Positions 47,101 to 58,293 of a DNA stretch of 63,876 nt are shown here, piece by piece (within the stretch, counting starts at the first letter, position 1; every line of letters begins with the position of its first letter). The stretch comes from Diplocarpon mali (Eukaryota > Ascomycota > Leotiomycetes > Helotiales > Drepanopezizaceae): contig JAENRP010000264.1 of assembly GCA_024741835.1 (NCBI GenBank), positions 1-63,876 on the forward strand, in the 5' to 3' direction. The position numbers and the translations under genes were made by a program. The notes beneath the pieces are model-generated. The model did not search any database and had not been told where the DNA came from. It saw nothing but the letters and a program-made list of their open reading frames with translations.

Positions 47101-49176
47101 TATATACCTAGAGATTCGCAAGGTACACCACTTGATAGTAATACTATCAAACTGAACTAATAACCCCTTTCTCTTAGCTTAGGCATATTAAGCGTACCTA
47201 CTAATCAATAATCAGCTGGTTGTCTAAAGGCCGAATAGACTATTCCTATCGTTTGCAAACTGCTTAAAGTACAGAATAACTTTAATATTATTATCCCTTT
47301 AGTTAAAGCGCTTATAGTAAAGGATATTCCTAAAATAGGTACGAGTAACGATAAGCCTCTACTATTAGAAAGCGGTTCCTCAAATGATAAGCCTATAGAA
47401 TCCACAGCCGAACCTACGTCCTTAAAGAGGAATAGAGACCTAGAACTAAAAGACACCTTAGATAAACGCAAGTTTAAGCGTATCTAGGCTATAATAACGC
47501 ATAAGATCTATAAGCTCGAACTTTAATAGAGCTTCGACGAAGATAATGCATTCCTAGCTACTAAGAGGATAATAAAAATCTCTCTTCTAAAGACGTACGA
47601 TAAAGCTATTAACGACCTAAAGAATAGAGCAGTATAGAGTAAGGCAATCTATAAGGAGATAAGCTCTCTTACTGCAAATGGCATATAGATAAAGGAACTA
47701 ATACTAAAGGATGTGAACCTAGTATTAACAAAGTGGGTCTTTATAATTAAGATATATGCAGATAGAACCCTAGAGCGTTATAAGGCAAGGCTTATAGCTA
47801 AGGGCTTCTCTTAATAGTATAGAAAAGACTACTTCGATATATTCGCGCCGACAGTTCGTATAAATACCCTTTGTATATTTATAGCGATAGTAGCCGCTAA
47901 GGACCTTAAATGCAGATAGTATGATATTAAAAATGCATTTACTAAAGCAATTATAAAGGAACGGATTTTTCTCTCCTAACCTAATAGTATTCTTATATAC
48001 GCTAGCCACTCTCTTTATATACTCTGCAGTATCTATAGGCTTAAACAATTAGCCTATAATTAGAATCTCTTATATAGCTCTACTCTAGTAGAAATGGGAT
48101 TCATTTAAAGCTTAGCTAACCCTTATCTATTTACCTATGCTAAGCGTAGAATCAAGTTGCTACTATATATCGACGATATTACTATAGCTACGAAAACAAC
48201 CACTCAATTGGATTAGTTCTTTATAACAATTTGGAAACATTTTAATACTAAGGATCTAAGGGGAATTTATAAGATCCTTAGCATTTGCGTTATAAGGAAC
48301 TGCTCTACTTAAGAACTCTAGTTAGATTAAGAGCAGTATATTAAAAAGATCCTAGACCGAATAGGACTCTCCACTTATGCTCCTAACTTTAAGCCAAAGC
48401 GTACTCTAATCAAAGGAAAGTACAATAAGTTAGAGCCTGCTAATGAAAATGAGTAAAGAGGAAATCTAAAGAAGTACTAATAGGATATTAAAGCGATTAT
48501 ATATACTATAGTATATATAAGACTAGATATCGCCTTTATTATTAAGCAACTTAATCAGAACTTAAAGGATCCGACGATTTGATATAAGAATGCAATTAAG
48601 CGATTTAAAAGGTACTTTCGATTGATAATTATATAAAAGGTAAGATATAGACTAATGAAATATATAAGCGTAAAGCTTAAGGTATATACCGATTCCAACT
48701 GGGCAAATATGAAAGGTTGGAAAAGTATATCTAAAAGCGTAGTAGTACTATATAGCGGACCTATATTATAGGGAAGTAGGAAGTAGAAATCAATAGCTAT
48801 CGTAAGCACTAAGGCTGAATATATATTAATATTATTAAATTGCAAGTAAGGATTATAGATCGCCTAAGTTCTAAAAGATATAAGTTTCGCTAAGTATATT
48901 AGATGAGATAGGAATTGTATTAATCTTTGAATAGATAATATAAAGGCGATTGTACTTATAAAGAATCTATACTTGTATAAGCGATTGAAATATATCGATA
49001 TTGCCTACTACTTTATCTGCGACCTTATTATAAAAAACAAGTTATCGATCACCTATATCTTAACCGATCGAATAGTAGCAGATGGATTTATAAAGCCACT
49101 AGAGACAATTGCAAAGTTCAAAGCGTTTAAAGATATATTAGGATTATAGAAGATAGTAAGGGCTTAGTAGGCTTAA
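44161..49176 (+). pseudogene. Copia-1 #3 gag-pol polyprotein remnant
   Basis: A frame of about 1,670 codons starts near the ATG of 44,161 (MVIASDSDRNTKPKDLQL) and is interrupted by many TAG and TAA codons at Gln and Trp positions. Gag runs to about 45,060; its end has a degenerate CYFYNSTYN motif that may once have been a zinc knuckle. The retropepsin-like region is at about 45,330-45,560 (DTNCIAYMTN, later VLLMPSLSINLLS). The palindrome array is at 45,688-46,071. GAG-pre-integrase is at about 46,190-46,330 (RRFAHLRLEKL, VCRICKLIK). Integrase starts at about 46,370 (DTARLFITLIRGN). RT is at about 47,770-48,300 (KARLIAKGFS, DIKNAFTKA, YIDDI). RNase H is at about 48,660-49,150 (YTDSNWANMKGW, STKAEYILI). 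Confidence 0.88.
45688..46071 (+). repeat. Codon-phased palindrome array in Copia-1 #3 (8 units)
   Basis: Units start at 45,688, 45,778, 45,817, 45,865, 45,904, 45,952, 46,000 and 46,048. Spacings are 90, 39, 48, 39, 48, 48 and 48. The open frame at 45,799-46,104 reads the array as repeats such as TPRLGPRVDS and TPKPGPRVDL. The minus strand is open too (45,654-46,082). The + frame is the one in register with the flanking pol domains. Confidence 0.9.
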
Positions 49177-49469
49177 GGACGACTCCTAGGCTTGCCCTAC
49201 GAGTTAGGTTATATAGTCTTATAGAGGAAAGTTTTTAAATCGACTCCTAGGCTTAGACCGCAAGTCAAGTTATATAGTCTTATAAAGGAATATCTTTTAA
49301 GAAACTTGACTCCCGGTCCCGCCCTATGAGTAGGAATAGTGATTTTAATAAAGGTTACTATTGATTGATTGTTTTTAATTTAGAGAGATACTTAAGAGTT
49401 GGATTAGCGCAAAAGGATAATTATTGTTTTCCTAACTGTAGGTTAATCAGAGTAAGGTCTAAGTAAAGG

Positions 49470-49664
49470 TATTAAGATAGGTGATATAGCTATTACTCCG
49501 ATATATTATTATATGACCCTATTGCTTAGTTAATAGGATATTAATACGTATATAGCTATAGGGAAGAAAGGGGTAACCTTCCTTCCTTAACTCTTACCAA
49601 TATATCGACTATCGACCTTTAGAAGTTTCCTATACCTACTGCGCCGACTCACTTAAGCTCAATA
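49470..49664 (+). repeat. Copia-1 #3 3' LTR
   Basis: This 195-bp LTR begins TATTAAG and ends CTCAATA, and is followed by the TSD GATTA. Confidence 0.93.
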
Positions 49665-50804
49665 GATTATAGTAATACTTTAATTAAGCTTACTTTATAA
49701 AATCTTTAATACTCTTAAAGCGCAAAGTAAGGTCTATCCTAAAGTATTAAAAACCCTTATTTATAAGGAGCCTCTTTAAGATAATGTTAATAGTAAACTC
49801 CTTTATAATAGTAACATTATAAAGCATTATCCTTATAGGAAAGCCGTTATACTATAGAAGAGAGTCTACTATATATCTATTACCTTTCCTAATGATTAAG
49901 AGTCTTAAGGTACCTACTTTAATATATTGCTATAAGTCGCCAGAAGGCTTAAAGGTGCTTGCGATAAGTAAATCCTTTGAATTAATAATATAAGTAGCTG
50001 CGCAATTATTAAGGAGCGTACTTAAGGAGAGCGGGTAGCGTTTTAGCTTAAAAAGGTAGTAGACGTTGAACGATTCTTTAAAAGCGTCGAAGGCAAAGGG
50101 ATCTATTATTATAAAGACTAGTAAGTTCTCCCTTTTGCTTAAACTATCCTCTTTAAAGGCTAAAGCCTTTCCTTTAAATTTATCAATTGCTATTACTATA
50201 ATATTATTTTCCTTAAGTTATGCTTGGAGACCCTTGAACTAGTCTTTTGCGTTTAATGCCTTTTATATTTATAGGACCTCCTTTTGCAAGGGGAGAACCT
50301 TTATATTTTCCTTACGCCTGTCTATAGTATATAATAGTTTCTAATAGTCCTAGGGCTTTTAATAGTGATTTTTAGAGCCTTTATAAGGGCACTTAGGCCT
50401 GATCTCCCTTTTAGAGCTTATAGAGCGATTTTAAGAGCTGCTTGCTAAAGCTTAAGAAGGGGTTTCGGTATTTAAGAGAGACTCTTGAGTAGTAAAAACT
50501 GCTAGCCCTTTATTATCAATTGCTCTATTAGATTTAATATCTGCTAAGGCGCGGCTTAGCTGCATTAGGTTATGCTTATATAAGGTTCCTATCTACTTAT
50601 TAGTGATTATTTCCTCCTTTAAGCAGGTCGCCTAACTTAGATTGATCTTTACTATAATTGAGTCTAAAAAGTCAGTTACTCTTAGTCTTCCTTTGATCTT
50701 AGGAAGACTATATTGCTTTATTAAGCGGTACGCCTCTTGCTACTCCTAGATCTACTGCTAAGTATTAGTTCTCCTAGTCTTGCTTTAGCGTAGTATATCG
50801 CAAT
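49665..50804 (-). mobile_element. Reverse Copia-2, fragment 3 (gag C-terminus, protease, GAG-pre-integrase)
   Basis: The reverse complement matches about 10,665-11,795 of the forward copy, including the CCHC-like and protease regions (for example the counterpart of SKDLL at about 49,980). It begins with the GATTA TSD copy of Copia-1 #3 and ends with GCAAT (50,800-50,804), the TSD of Gypsy-C. Confidence 0.9.
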
Positions 50805-51106
50805 TGACGACTGGGAGTATAACCTCTGCTCAGCACCGATACGTATACGAATCATATAGTAATGCTAATAGAACGTCTTAGTAATAACTTAGAATCAATA
50901 ACTACTAAGCCTTAAAGGAGTAGAAGGGTATAGAATATATATATAAAGAAAAGAGGGTCACCCGCTTAAGGGGATCCGAACTAAATGCTAACTGGGAGTA
51001 ATCCGGTTTTTTAGCTTATACTAAGATTGCGCTAAGCTATAACCGAACTAGGTATAAACTAGGTACAAACTGGGGTATAACCTATATATAGTGATAATCT
51101 ATTATA
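50805..51106 (-). repeat. Gypsy-C 3' LTR
   Basis: This 302-bp LTR pairs with 56,883-57,184. Near its inner end it carries a short tandem repeat based on ACCGGGTAC (degenerate here, clear in the partner at about 57,118-57,160). Confidence 0.92.
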
Positions 51107-51129
51107 TTACCTCCCCTTTTAAAAAAAGC

Positions 51130-54100
51130 TTATCCTTAAGCGTTTAACTATAGGTTTATCGTCACCTATTTCATTATAATCATCTATACTATTAGTATAA
51201 GCCTATATCTAATTAAGAAGCCTTGCGGGCAGGCCTAGGAGGTTTAGATTTTCCAAATGAAATTCGCAAAGCTTAAAAGGCGCATATATAAAATTAAAGG
51301 CTAGGTACTATTTTAAATCAATATCGCGGCCAACTTATAAGGCGCAGTATATAAGCGTACTAGCTTACTTTTGTATAGTAAGTAGGCTCTTTACTTTGTA
51401 TTCTTATTCTCTTATAATATTAATAGTAGAAGGGGGTTTATTTACTTAACTATTTAAAGAGGTACTAAGGTCCCTTTAGAGGCGACTTAAGTAGAAGATA
51501 TTATATACCTTTATAGAGTTAGGTAGCTTTAGTTGATATAAACTAAATACTTTCTCTACTATCTTAAATAGGCTAGCTCTAAGGAAGCTAAGCTTTTTAG
51601 AAGGCCTATTTATAGGGTAAGGACGCATATCTAAGTATACTAGATCGCCGACTTCGAAAGTAGTAGGGCAATAAAAGGTATCGGTAGCATTTCGCATGCG
51701 TTCCTAGGCCTTAAGGATATGAGATTTAGCGAGGGTCTAAGCTCTATAATATCTTATAGAGTATTTGAAGGCGTCTTATCGATTAAGCTTTTAAGAAGGG
51801 GACTCTGAATTAGGTATATTAAGCTTCTAATCCTAATTAGTACGTAGAGCGTACCTATATACTACTTCAAATGGCGATAAGCTACCAAGGGAGTCATAAG
51901 GAAGCGTTAGCTAGGCGAAATCTATTATAGGCAAGAATTCGCTTTAATCGTCTTAATAGTAGCTAATAAAGGGGCAGAGGCGTTATGTAAAGTATTAATT
52001 ATAGTTTTCGGTTTAGCTATCGGTTTAAAGGTAGTAGGCCGAGCCGAGGGTCAGTTTTATACCTAAAATAGAGGTAAAAGCTTTCTAAAAGCTTAAGATA
52101 AATTAAAGGCCTTAATCAGAGGTAATTATCAAGGGAGGACTAAAGTAGCGATATATATAGTATATATAGAGTTAGGCTAACTATTGTAAATTAGTAGCCT
52201 TTCGGCAGGGTATTAATATCGCCTGCTTACTAAATCGATCGATAATTATAAGAACGTTATTATAGCTATACTTATCTTTATTAAAACTTATATAATCTAT
52301 AGTTATATACTCCTAAGGTCGGCTTAATACTAAAAGAGGTTAGAGTAAACTAGGTTTCTTATTATAAAAGACTTTGCTTCATCTATAGGTATAGCAATTC
52401 TTATAATACTAGGATACGTATTAGCGTAGATTCGGCTAGTAGTATTATAAGAAGAGAAGCTAGTAGGTTTTGCGCGCGCTTAGATACGTAGTAGCAATTT
52501 AATTATAAACCTCTTATATAAGTAGTATATAAAGGTGGTCTATATCAGGTATTACTAGCTTACTTTAAAAGAGAAGCAAATCTCCTTCTATCGTCTAAGG
52601 GTTAGTCTTAATTAAGGCTATATCGGACCTATTCTAAAGGGCTGCTTAGCGATAGACTTAGTAAGGCCTATATTATCGATTAGCAGCTAGTACTTAGTTA
52701 ATAATATAGAAAGTAAAGGAGAAAGCCGAAACTTCTTTAATAGAGACTAGGTTCTTAGCTATAGTCTATTTGTAAAGCTGTTTGAAGAGGATTCAGGGGT
52801 TAATCTGATCCTAGTATAATAATGTTATAAGGCGGTTATTGCGTTTTATTATATTCTGATCGTCTAATTTATTGACGTAGCGAGTTAAGGCATTAGCAAG
52901 AGGGTTTTCAGAGCCAGGTCGGTAGGTAATCGTAAAGTCGTATTCGGAGAGAAGCTCGGCCTAGTAGGCCTATCGAGAATTGAGGTTTTTTATAGTTATA
53001 AAGTACTTAAGTGCTTTATAGTCTATATATACTACAATTCGGTAGAGTGCTTTTACAAGCTTGGCTTTAAAATAGCCAAATGATTAAATAATAGCTAGTA
53101 TCTCCTTATTATATATAGTATAGTTTAGCTCGGCCGGTGCTATAGTCTTGCTATAATAGGCAATTGGGAGCCATTCGGACCTATATCGCTATAATAATAT
53201 AGAGGCGACTATACTATTAGAGGCATCGGTTTCTAATATATAAGGGAGGTCTTACTTATAATACTAGAGGATTAGGGTATGCGTAAGAGCTTCTTATAGC
53301 TATAGGAAGCTCTGCTTGCATTTAAGGGTAAATCGGAAGGGAACGTTATTCTTAATAAGGTGTATTAAAGGGGCGGTAATAAGACTATAGTCTTAAATAA
53401 AACGATAATAAAAGTTGCAAAAACTAAGGAATGATTAAATACCCTTTATAGTAGAGGGGTAGGTCCAATTCTCTACTACTGCTACCTTATTAGGGTCAAC
53501 CCGAACGCCTTCGGTAGTAATTATAAAGCCAAGGTACTTAATCTCTATAATATTAAACTTATACTTCTTTAAGTCGGCCTGCAGTCCTGCATCTAATAAT
53601 TGCTAAAGGACTTATTTTATATACGATTTATAGTCGAGTCGGTTGGTAGAGTAAATAAGGATATCGTCTAAGTAGGCTATATAAAAATCATTAAGGTAAT
53701 CGAAAAGGACGTTATTTATATACCTCTAATAGGTAGCAGGGCCGTTAGTAAGGCTAAAAGGAAGCACTTTATACTTATACGCGCCATATTAAGTTCTAAA
53801 AGTAGTAAGCTCTTCAGATTCGGGGTCTATTCGGATTCGATAAAAAGCCTACTATATATTAAGCTTTATAAAAATCTAGGTGCTAGCTAATTGAGCTAGG
53901 GTCTTATCGATCAGTAGTAGGGGGTAGCGGTCTTTATAAGTGAGGTTATTAAGCATACGGTAGTTAATATAGAATCGTAGGGAGCTATTAGCCTTTTTTA
54001 TAAATAGTACTAGCGCAGCGTAAGGGGTAGAGGAGGCCTTGATAAATCCTTTATTAAGGTTGTTAATAAGGTACGCCTTTACTATTTCCAGTTCAAGTAT

Positions 54101-55300
54101 AGATATCTTGTATAAAGGGGAGTATCGGAGGGCCTTTTAAGCACCTTCGGCTATGAGTTCGATTTTATAATCATAGGGTCGATAGGGCGGTAGTATATTA
54201 AAAGCGGCTTTCGAAAATATATATTAGTACTCTTTATAGGCGGCTGGAATCGGTTTTTCGATTAGTTTAAGAGAGGTAGTTAGAATAGCTATTGAAACCT
54301 CTCTATTATAGTATCAGTTTAAGAGGGAATCGGTTTTGCGTTATTAGGTCTGACTTTCTTAATTGTTTTAAATCAATTGATTAATTTTATAAAATGAGAT
54401 ACTAAAGAGCTTTGCGCTTCGCTAATTCCTAGCTATTATATAAAAAGCATAAGTTGAAATTGCATATATATTCAAAGATGAAAGGGGAATTTTGCACTTT
54501 ACTATCTGCTTGCAGATGCGTTTTAAGGTCGAAATAGAAAAGGGAGCTAAGTTAGACTTAATCGTATTAAGCTCTCGCTTTATAATTAATATATAGCAAG
54601 AGTAGTCCTTAGAAAAGGTATTACCTTTGACTTAAGGTAGAGTCGGGGTAGAATCGGTAAAAGAGTATTTAATTAAAATAGGAGGTGATTTAGGAGGGAG
54701 TTAGGAAAGGGCTTCTTAGCGTTGAGTTTTATACTTAAAAAGGGACTGTTCTAGTACTGTATTATATTGAATTGAATTTCGCTAGTAGTATCGATCTAAG
54801 TTTTACTATTTAGTATTAGTGATTTCGATATTCCTTATGAAAGAGATAGTAGGAGGGTAGGAATCGGGCTAGGTCAGCTTGTAAGAAGTACAATTAATAG
54901 AAACTTTATACTCCTCGAGCCAAGCTCTTTCTAAAATCACTCTATAGTTGCCGAGGTTAATAATAAGAAAGGGAGTAAAAGATTGAATTCGCTAGTTGAT
55001 ATATAGATTAAGTAGTATATAATAAGTAATAGTATTACCTTAAGAACTATTATATCCCTTAATTAAGAAGGGTATAGGAAGTATGCGAATCAATAGTTTA
55101 AAGAAAGAAGATAAAGATTTAAGTAATGCTGAATCAATTAAAGCATACCTATTAGCGCTTATATTAATTAATGCTAATACCTTATAAGAAATACCATTCT
55201 TTAAAAGTAGGATCTGTTTTATTATCGAATCGCCGCTAAGGAGGTTTCTTAAATCAAGGTATCGCATATTATAAAGTGCGCTTAAGAAGGAGGCTTTACT
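51130..55300 (-). pseudogene. Gypsy-C pol remnant (protease, RT, RNase H, integrase)
   Basis: The protease region is at about 55,270-55,040 (ALINISANRYALIDS, where an active enzyme has a DTGA/DSGA motif). RT is at about 53,990-53,500 with LFIKKANSSLRFYI, GPATYQRYINNVLF and an intact YLDDILI at 53,654-53,674. RNase H follows to about 52,860. Integrase is at about 52,600-51,480, and its C-terminal SH3-like part is still open at 51,476-51,697 (FEVGDLVYLDMR, KLSFLRASLFKIVEKV, YNIFYLSRL). Stops are fewer than in the other Gypsy copies. Confidence 0.87.
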
Positions 55301-56882
55301 TAGGCAAGGGCGTTTCCCTTAAGAGTCGAAGGGGGAAAGGGAGCGCTACTATTATCTTATTCGGCCTTAGGGTCCTCCTCTTTATTGCTACTCTATCCTT
55401 GGCTATTATTATACTTAAGCTTATTAACGCAAGAGCTATAATACCTAAGAGTAATAAAAGGGGATTTTAGCCGTTTATCAAACTGATTTTTTCAATTAGC
55501 TAAAGGGGGAGCGCTAGGGGTATCGGTCTAGCGTAAAGGAAAAGAGGGAGTTCCAGACTTAGCGAAGCCAAGGGTAGGGGTACTATACTAAGGTCGATTT
55601 AGATACGATTTGAAAAGGTTTCTTAATAAGGGATTTGATTTATTATTATCTCTTTATTAGGCATTTTTGCTAAAATTAACTTTAGCTTTAATGCCTGATC
55701 TCTCTCTATATCGTATCTAACTATATAGCATCCTCTTGGTACGCTATCTGGCGTCTTCTTATTAGATAGTAGTAACCCACTTATCTAATGTCCTAGTCTT
55801 ATGCCACTTTTATATAAGGAGGGTTTAGAGGCGTTTTGGGATTTTCTCTTTAAAGGCATTATAAAGTCGACCGTTATCGTCGATCTCTACTATAGCAGCT
55901 AGTCGGGAGAACTTAAGGTAGAATTCTTAAAAAGACTTATTGGCCTTTATATAAAGGGTAGTAAACTCGATCTTAGCTTCTTTGCGTTCCGCTAGGTCAG
56001 CTAAGAACTTAGCAAATTGACTTACTAGGGTTTCGGCAGTGATTCGGGCGTCCCTATTAAGTACCTAAGGGGTTAGCTAGTCCTTAGCTATACCTTTAGT
56101 CTGATTTAAAATATAGTTAAGCCAGGCCTATTTCCTATAGAAGTAGGGGTAGTAAAGCTTTAAATTATTAAGTACGTAGGCCTCCTAGTGTTTAGCGTAG
56201 TAATTATAGCTATTAGACAGTTTCTAAGTAAGGTTTAGTATATTATAAATGCAAAAGAGGTTTAGCTATTAAGCTAAAGGCGAACTAGTAGTATATTAGT
56301 CGGGGGAAGTAGAAGAAGGATCGTCTTAATTATTACGTCGCTTACTATGCGTAGCAAAGGAAATAGAAGGAGGTAAGTCGAAGTCTATAGAGCGTTAGGA
56401 ACGCATAGGTGAACCGGAGGTATTTTAGAGTTTAAATATAGGTGTTTTCTTAATTAATCTTAAGATACCTTTAAAGGCGCTTTAAAGGTTATCTAAATCT
56501 CTTTCTTAATCGATCAACTATTAGTATATAAAATTCAGCTTACAGTTATACCTATTATATTCTTTTAATATAGACGTAAGTCGTGCCTATAGGGAATCTA
56601 GTTCGGCTTATAATATAGTGACTTTAGGGCTATCGTTATCAGTTAGTAAGGAGTTAATAGGAAAGGTACTAAGGGTAATACTGGCACCTCCTTAAGAGGG
56701 AGAGCAAAGGGTCTTTAAAGACCGAGTGATAGGGGGAACTATTCTTTAAGCTTATAGTAAGAGCTTAGTATAAGTCTTCTGATATATTATTATACTCGTT
56801 AGGGTTTCGGTCGACTATTAGGAATAATATAAATAGATATTATAATGCTATTTTTAACGAAGCGAAAGAGTTATTAATAATA
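55301..56882 (-). pseudogene. Gypsy-C gag remnant and 5' leader
   Basis: The minus-strand frame about 56,400-55,780 reads as Gag: RSIDFDLPPSISFATHSKRR, then YIKASKSFxEFYLKFSRLAAIVEIDDNGRLYNAFKEKIPKRL-type sequence at 55,960-55,830, a retrotransposon gag capsid-like block. The stretch 56,400-56,882 is gag start and leader. I see no TGG-type primer binding site next to the 5' LTR. The + strand open frame at 55,276-55,470 is a shadow. Confidence 0.75.
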
Positions 56883-57184
56883 TAACAACTAGAAGTATAA
56901 CCTTTGCTTAGCACTAATACATATACGAATTATATAGTAATACTAATAGAACGTCTTAGTAATAACTTAGAATCAATAACTACTGAGCCTTAAAGGAGTA
57001 GAAGGGTATAAAATATATATATAAAGAAAAGAGGGTTACCCGCTTAAGGGGATCTGAACCAGATGCTAACCAGGGGTAACCTAGTTTTTTAGCTTATATT
57101 AAGATTGCGCCAAGCCGTAACCGAACCGGGTACAAACCGGGTACGAACCGGGGTACAACCTTCATATAGTGACAATCCGTCACA
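56883..57184 (-). repeat. Gypsy-C 5' LTR
   Basis: This 302-bp LTR begins TAACAACTAG (RIP form of TGACGACTGG). It carries three direct repeats of the ACCGGGTAC type at about 57,118-57,160 and ends CCGTCACA, followed by GCAAT. Confidence 0.92.
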
Positions 57185-58249
57185 GCAATACTAAAGCCTT
57201 ATTTGAGACTGAATAGCCTTATTAAAAGGCGTAATATCACGCTTTAAAATAGATACTAAGCCTTAGAGTAAGAGTTGCTAGTTTACTAAATTAGTATGCA
57301 GGTCGTTAGCAGGGGTTCTACTTATAGGAGTATCTCTATTAGGTATTAAAGAGGAGAGCTTCTTAGCTTGGATTTATACTTAAGCTATTGCAGAAGCTAA
57401 GAGCGTTCTATCGACGGTCTTAAAGACCTATTCTAATAATAGCTTATAGTATTTGCATTAAGTCTTCTAAGTCTCTTTGCGCATAAGGTGCTCCTTTATT
57501 AGAATTTCATATTCGTCCTTAATATCTTTATAAGAAGCTTATAAAAGAGGAGCTTTTGATAGATCTCCTAAGGGAAAGCGGGCGTAAATCTATTTAGATA
57601 GAGTCGCTATATACTCTTTATATAACCTCGCGTATACTATGCAGAGGTTAGCCATTTCTAATTCCTTAAGCTCCTATATAGAGGGAGCTTAAGGCTCAGT
57701 CTCTATAATTGACTTGAATAGGAGTCTTAGATTGGTAAAAATGGTAATATTATAGAGCTTAGCGAAGAATATATATTTACTAAACCACTTTACCTAAGAG
57801 GCAGAGGTGTTAAAGCGAGGCTCAGAGATGCTTAAAGAGTTAGATATATTAAATAGAGTTTAGTGAAAAAGGTTAGGTATATAAATAGAGTTTGCAAATA
57901 AGGTTCGATCAGAAAAAAGAGATTTATTAATTGAAAATAAAGGTTCTTTAAGTTATTATAAATACTTAAAAAGTCGGTTAGGAGCTTAAAGGGCCCTTTA
58001 GCCGGTTGCATGCAAAGAGAAAGCATATTAAAGTGCTTATAGGGCTTATAACTATAGTATAGTCGGCTAGAGGGCCTTCATTGGATCGCTTAAGAGGCTT
58101 GCAAAAGTAGGAGAAGATGATTGATTATATTATTATCTAATATATATATCGTAAGGAGACTTTAGAAAGAAAAGGGAGAGTCTATGACTTAGCAGAGTCA
58201 CGTGGAGGGTCTCTAGAATAAGTGGAGACTCCGCCTATTCTGCACGACA
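57185..58249 (-). mobile_element. Reverse Copia-2, fragment 4 (gag N-terminus and 5' LTR)
   Basis: The reverse complement matches 9,601-10,665 of the forward copy. Gag starts at the ATG of 58,026-58,024 (MLSLCMQPAKGPFKLL), matching the start at 9,825. The 5' LTR is about 58,053-58,249, its outer end GCACGACA (58,242-58,249). This is the 5' end of the base-layer element, whose remaining pieces lie leftward to 36,050 and then beyond the left edge of the window. Confidence 0.92.
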
Positions 58250-58293
58250 TATAATAATACATCAAAGTGATAGCTGTATCACCTATCTTAATA
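58250..58293 (-). repeat. Inverted Copia-1 LTR fragment (44 bp)
   Basis: The reverse complement is the outermost 44 bp of the Copia-1 LTR (TATTAAGATAGGTGATACAG and on). It abuts the base-layer Copia-2 end on its left and a plus-strand Copia-1 internal fragment on its right. Confidence 0.85.

Larger units (their letters stand above)
43567..49664 (+). mobile_element. Copia-1 copy #3, complete and best preserved
   Basis: This 6,098-bp element has 195-bp LTRs (43,567-43,761 and 49,470-49,664) and a perfect TSD GATTA (43,562-43,566 and 49,665-49,669). It is the least mutated Copia-1 here, keeping the intact RT motif YIDDI at 48,166-48,180, intact CG dinucleotides and well-formed palindromes. Internal order: PBS, four leader hairpins, gag-pol, three 3' palindromes (49,182, 49,243, 49,309), short purine tract, 3' LTR. 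It interrupts the reverse Copia-2. Confidence 0.96.
50805..57184 (-). mobile_element. Gypsy-C: complete Ty3/Gypsy retrotransposon
   Basis: This 6,380-bp element has 302-bp LTRs (50,805-51,106 and 56,883-57,184), starts TGACGACTGG and ends CCGTCACA, with TSD GCAAT (50,800-50,804 and 57,185-57,189). A purine tract (complement of TTACCTCCCCTTTT, 51,107-51,120) abuts the left LTR, so the element is on the minus strand. Coding order is gag, protease, RT, RNase H, integrase. It is less mutated than Gypsy-A and Gypsy-B and keeps an intact RT catalytic motif. It inserted into the reverse Copia-2. Confidence 0.95.
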
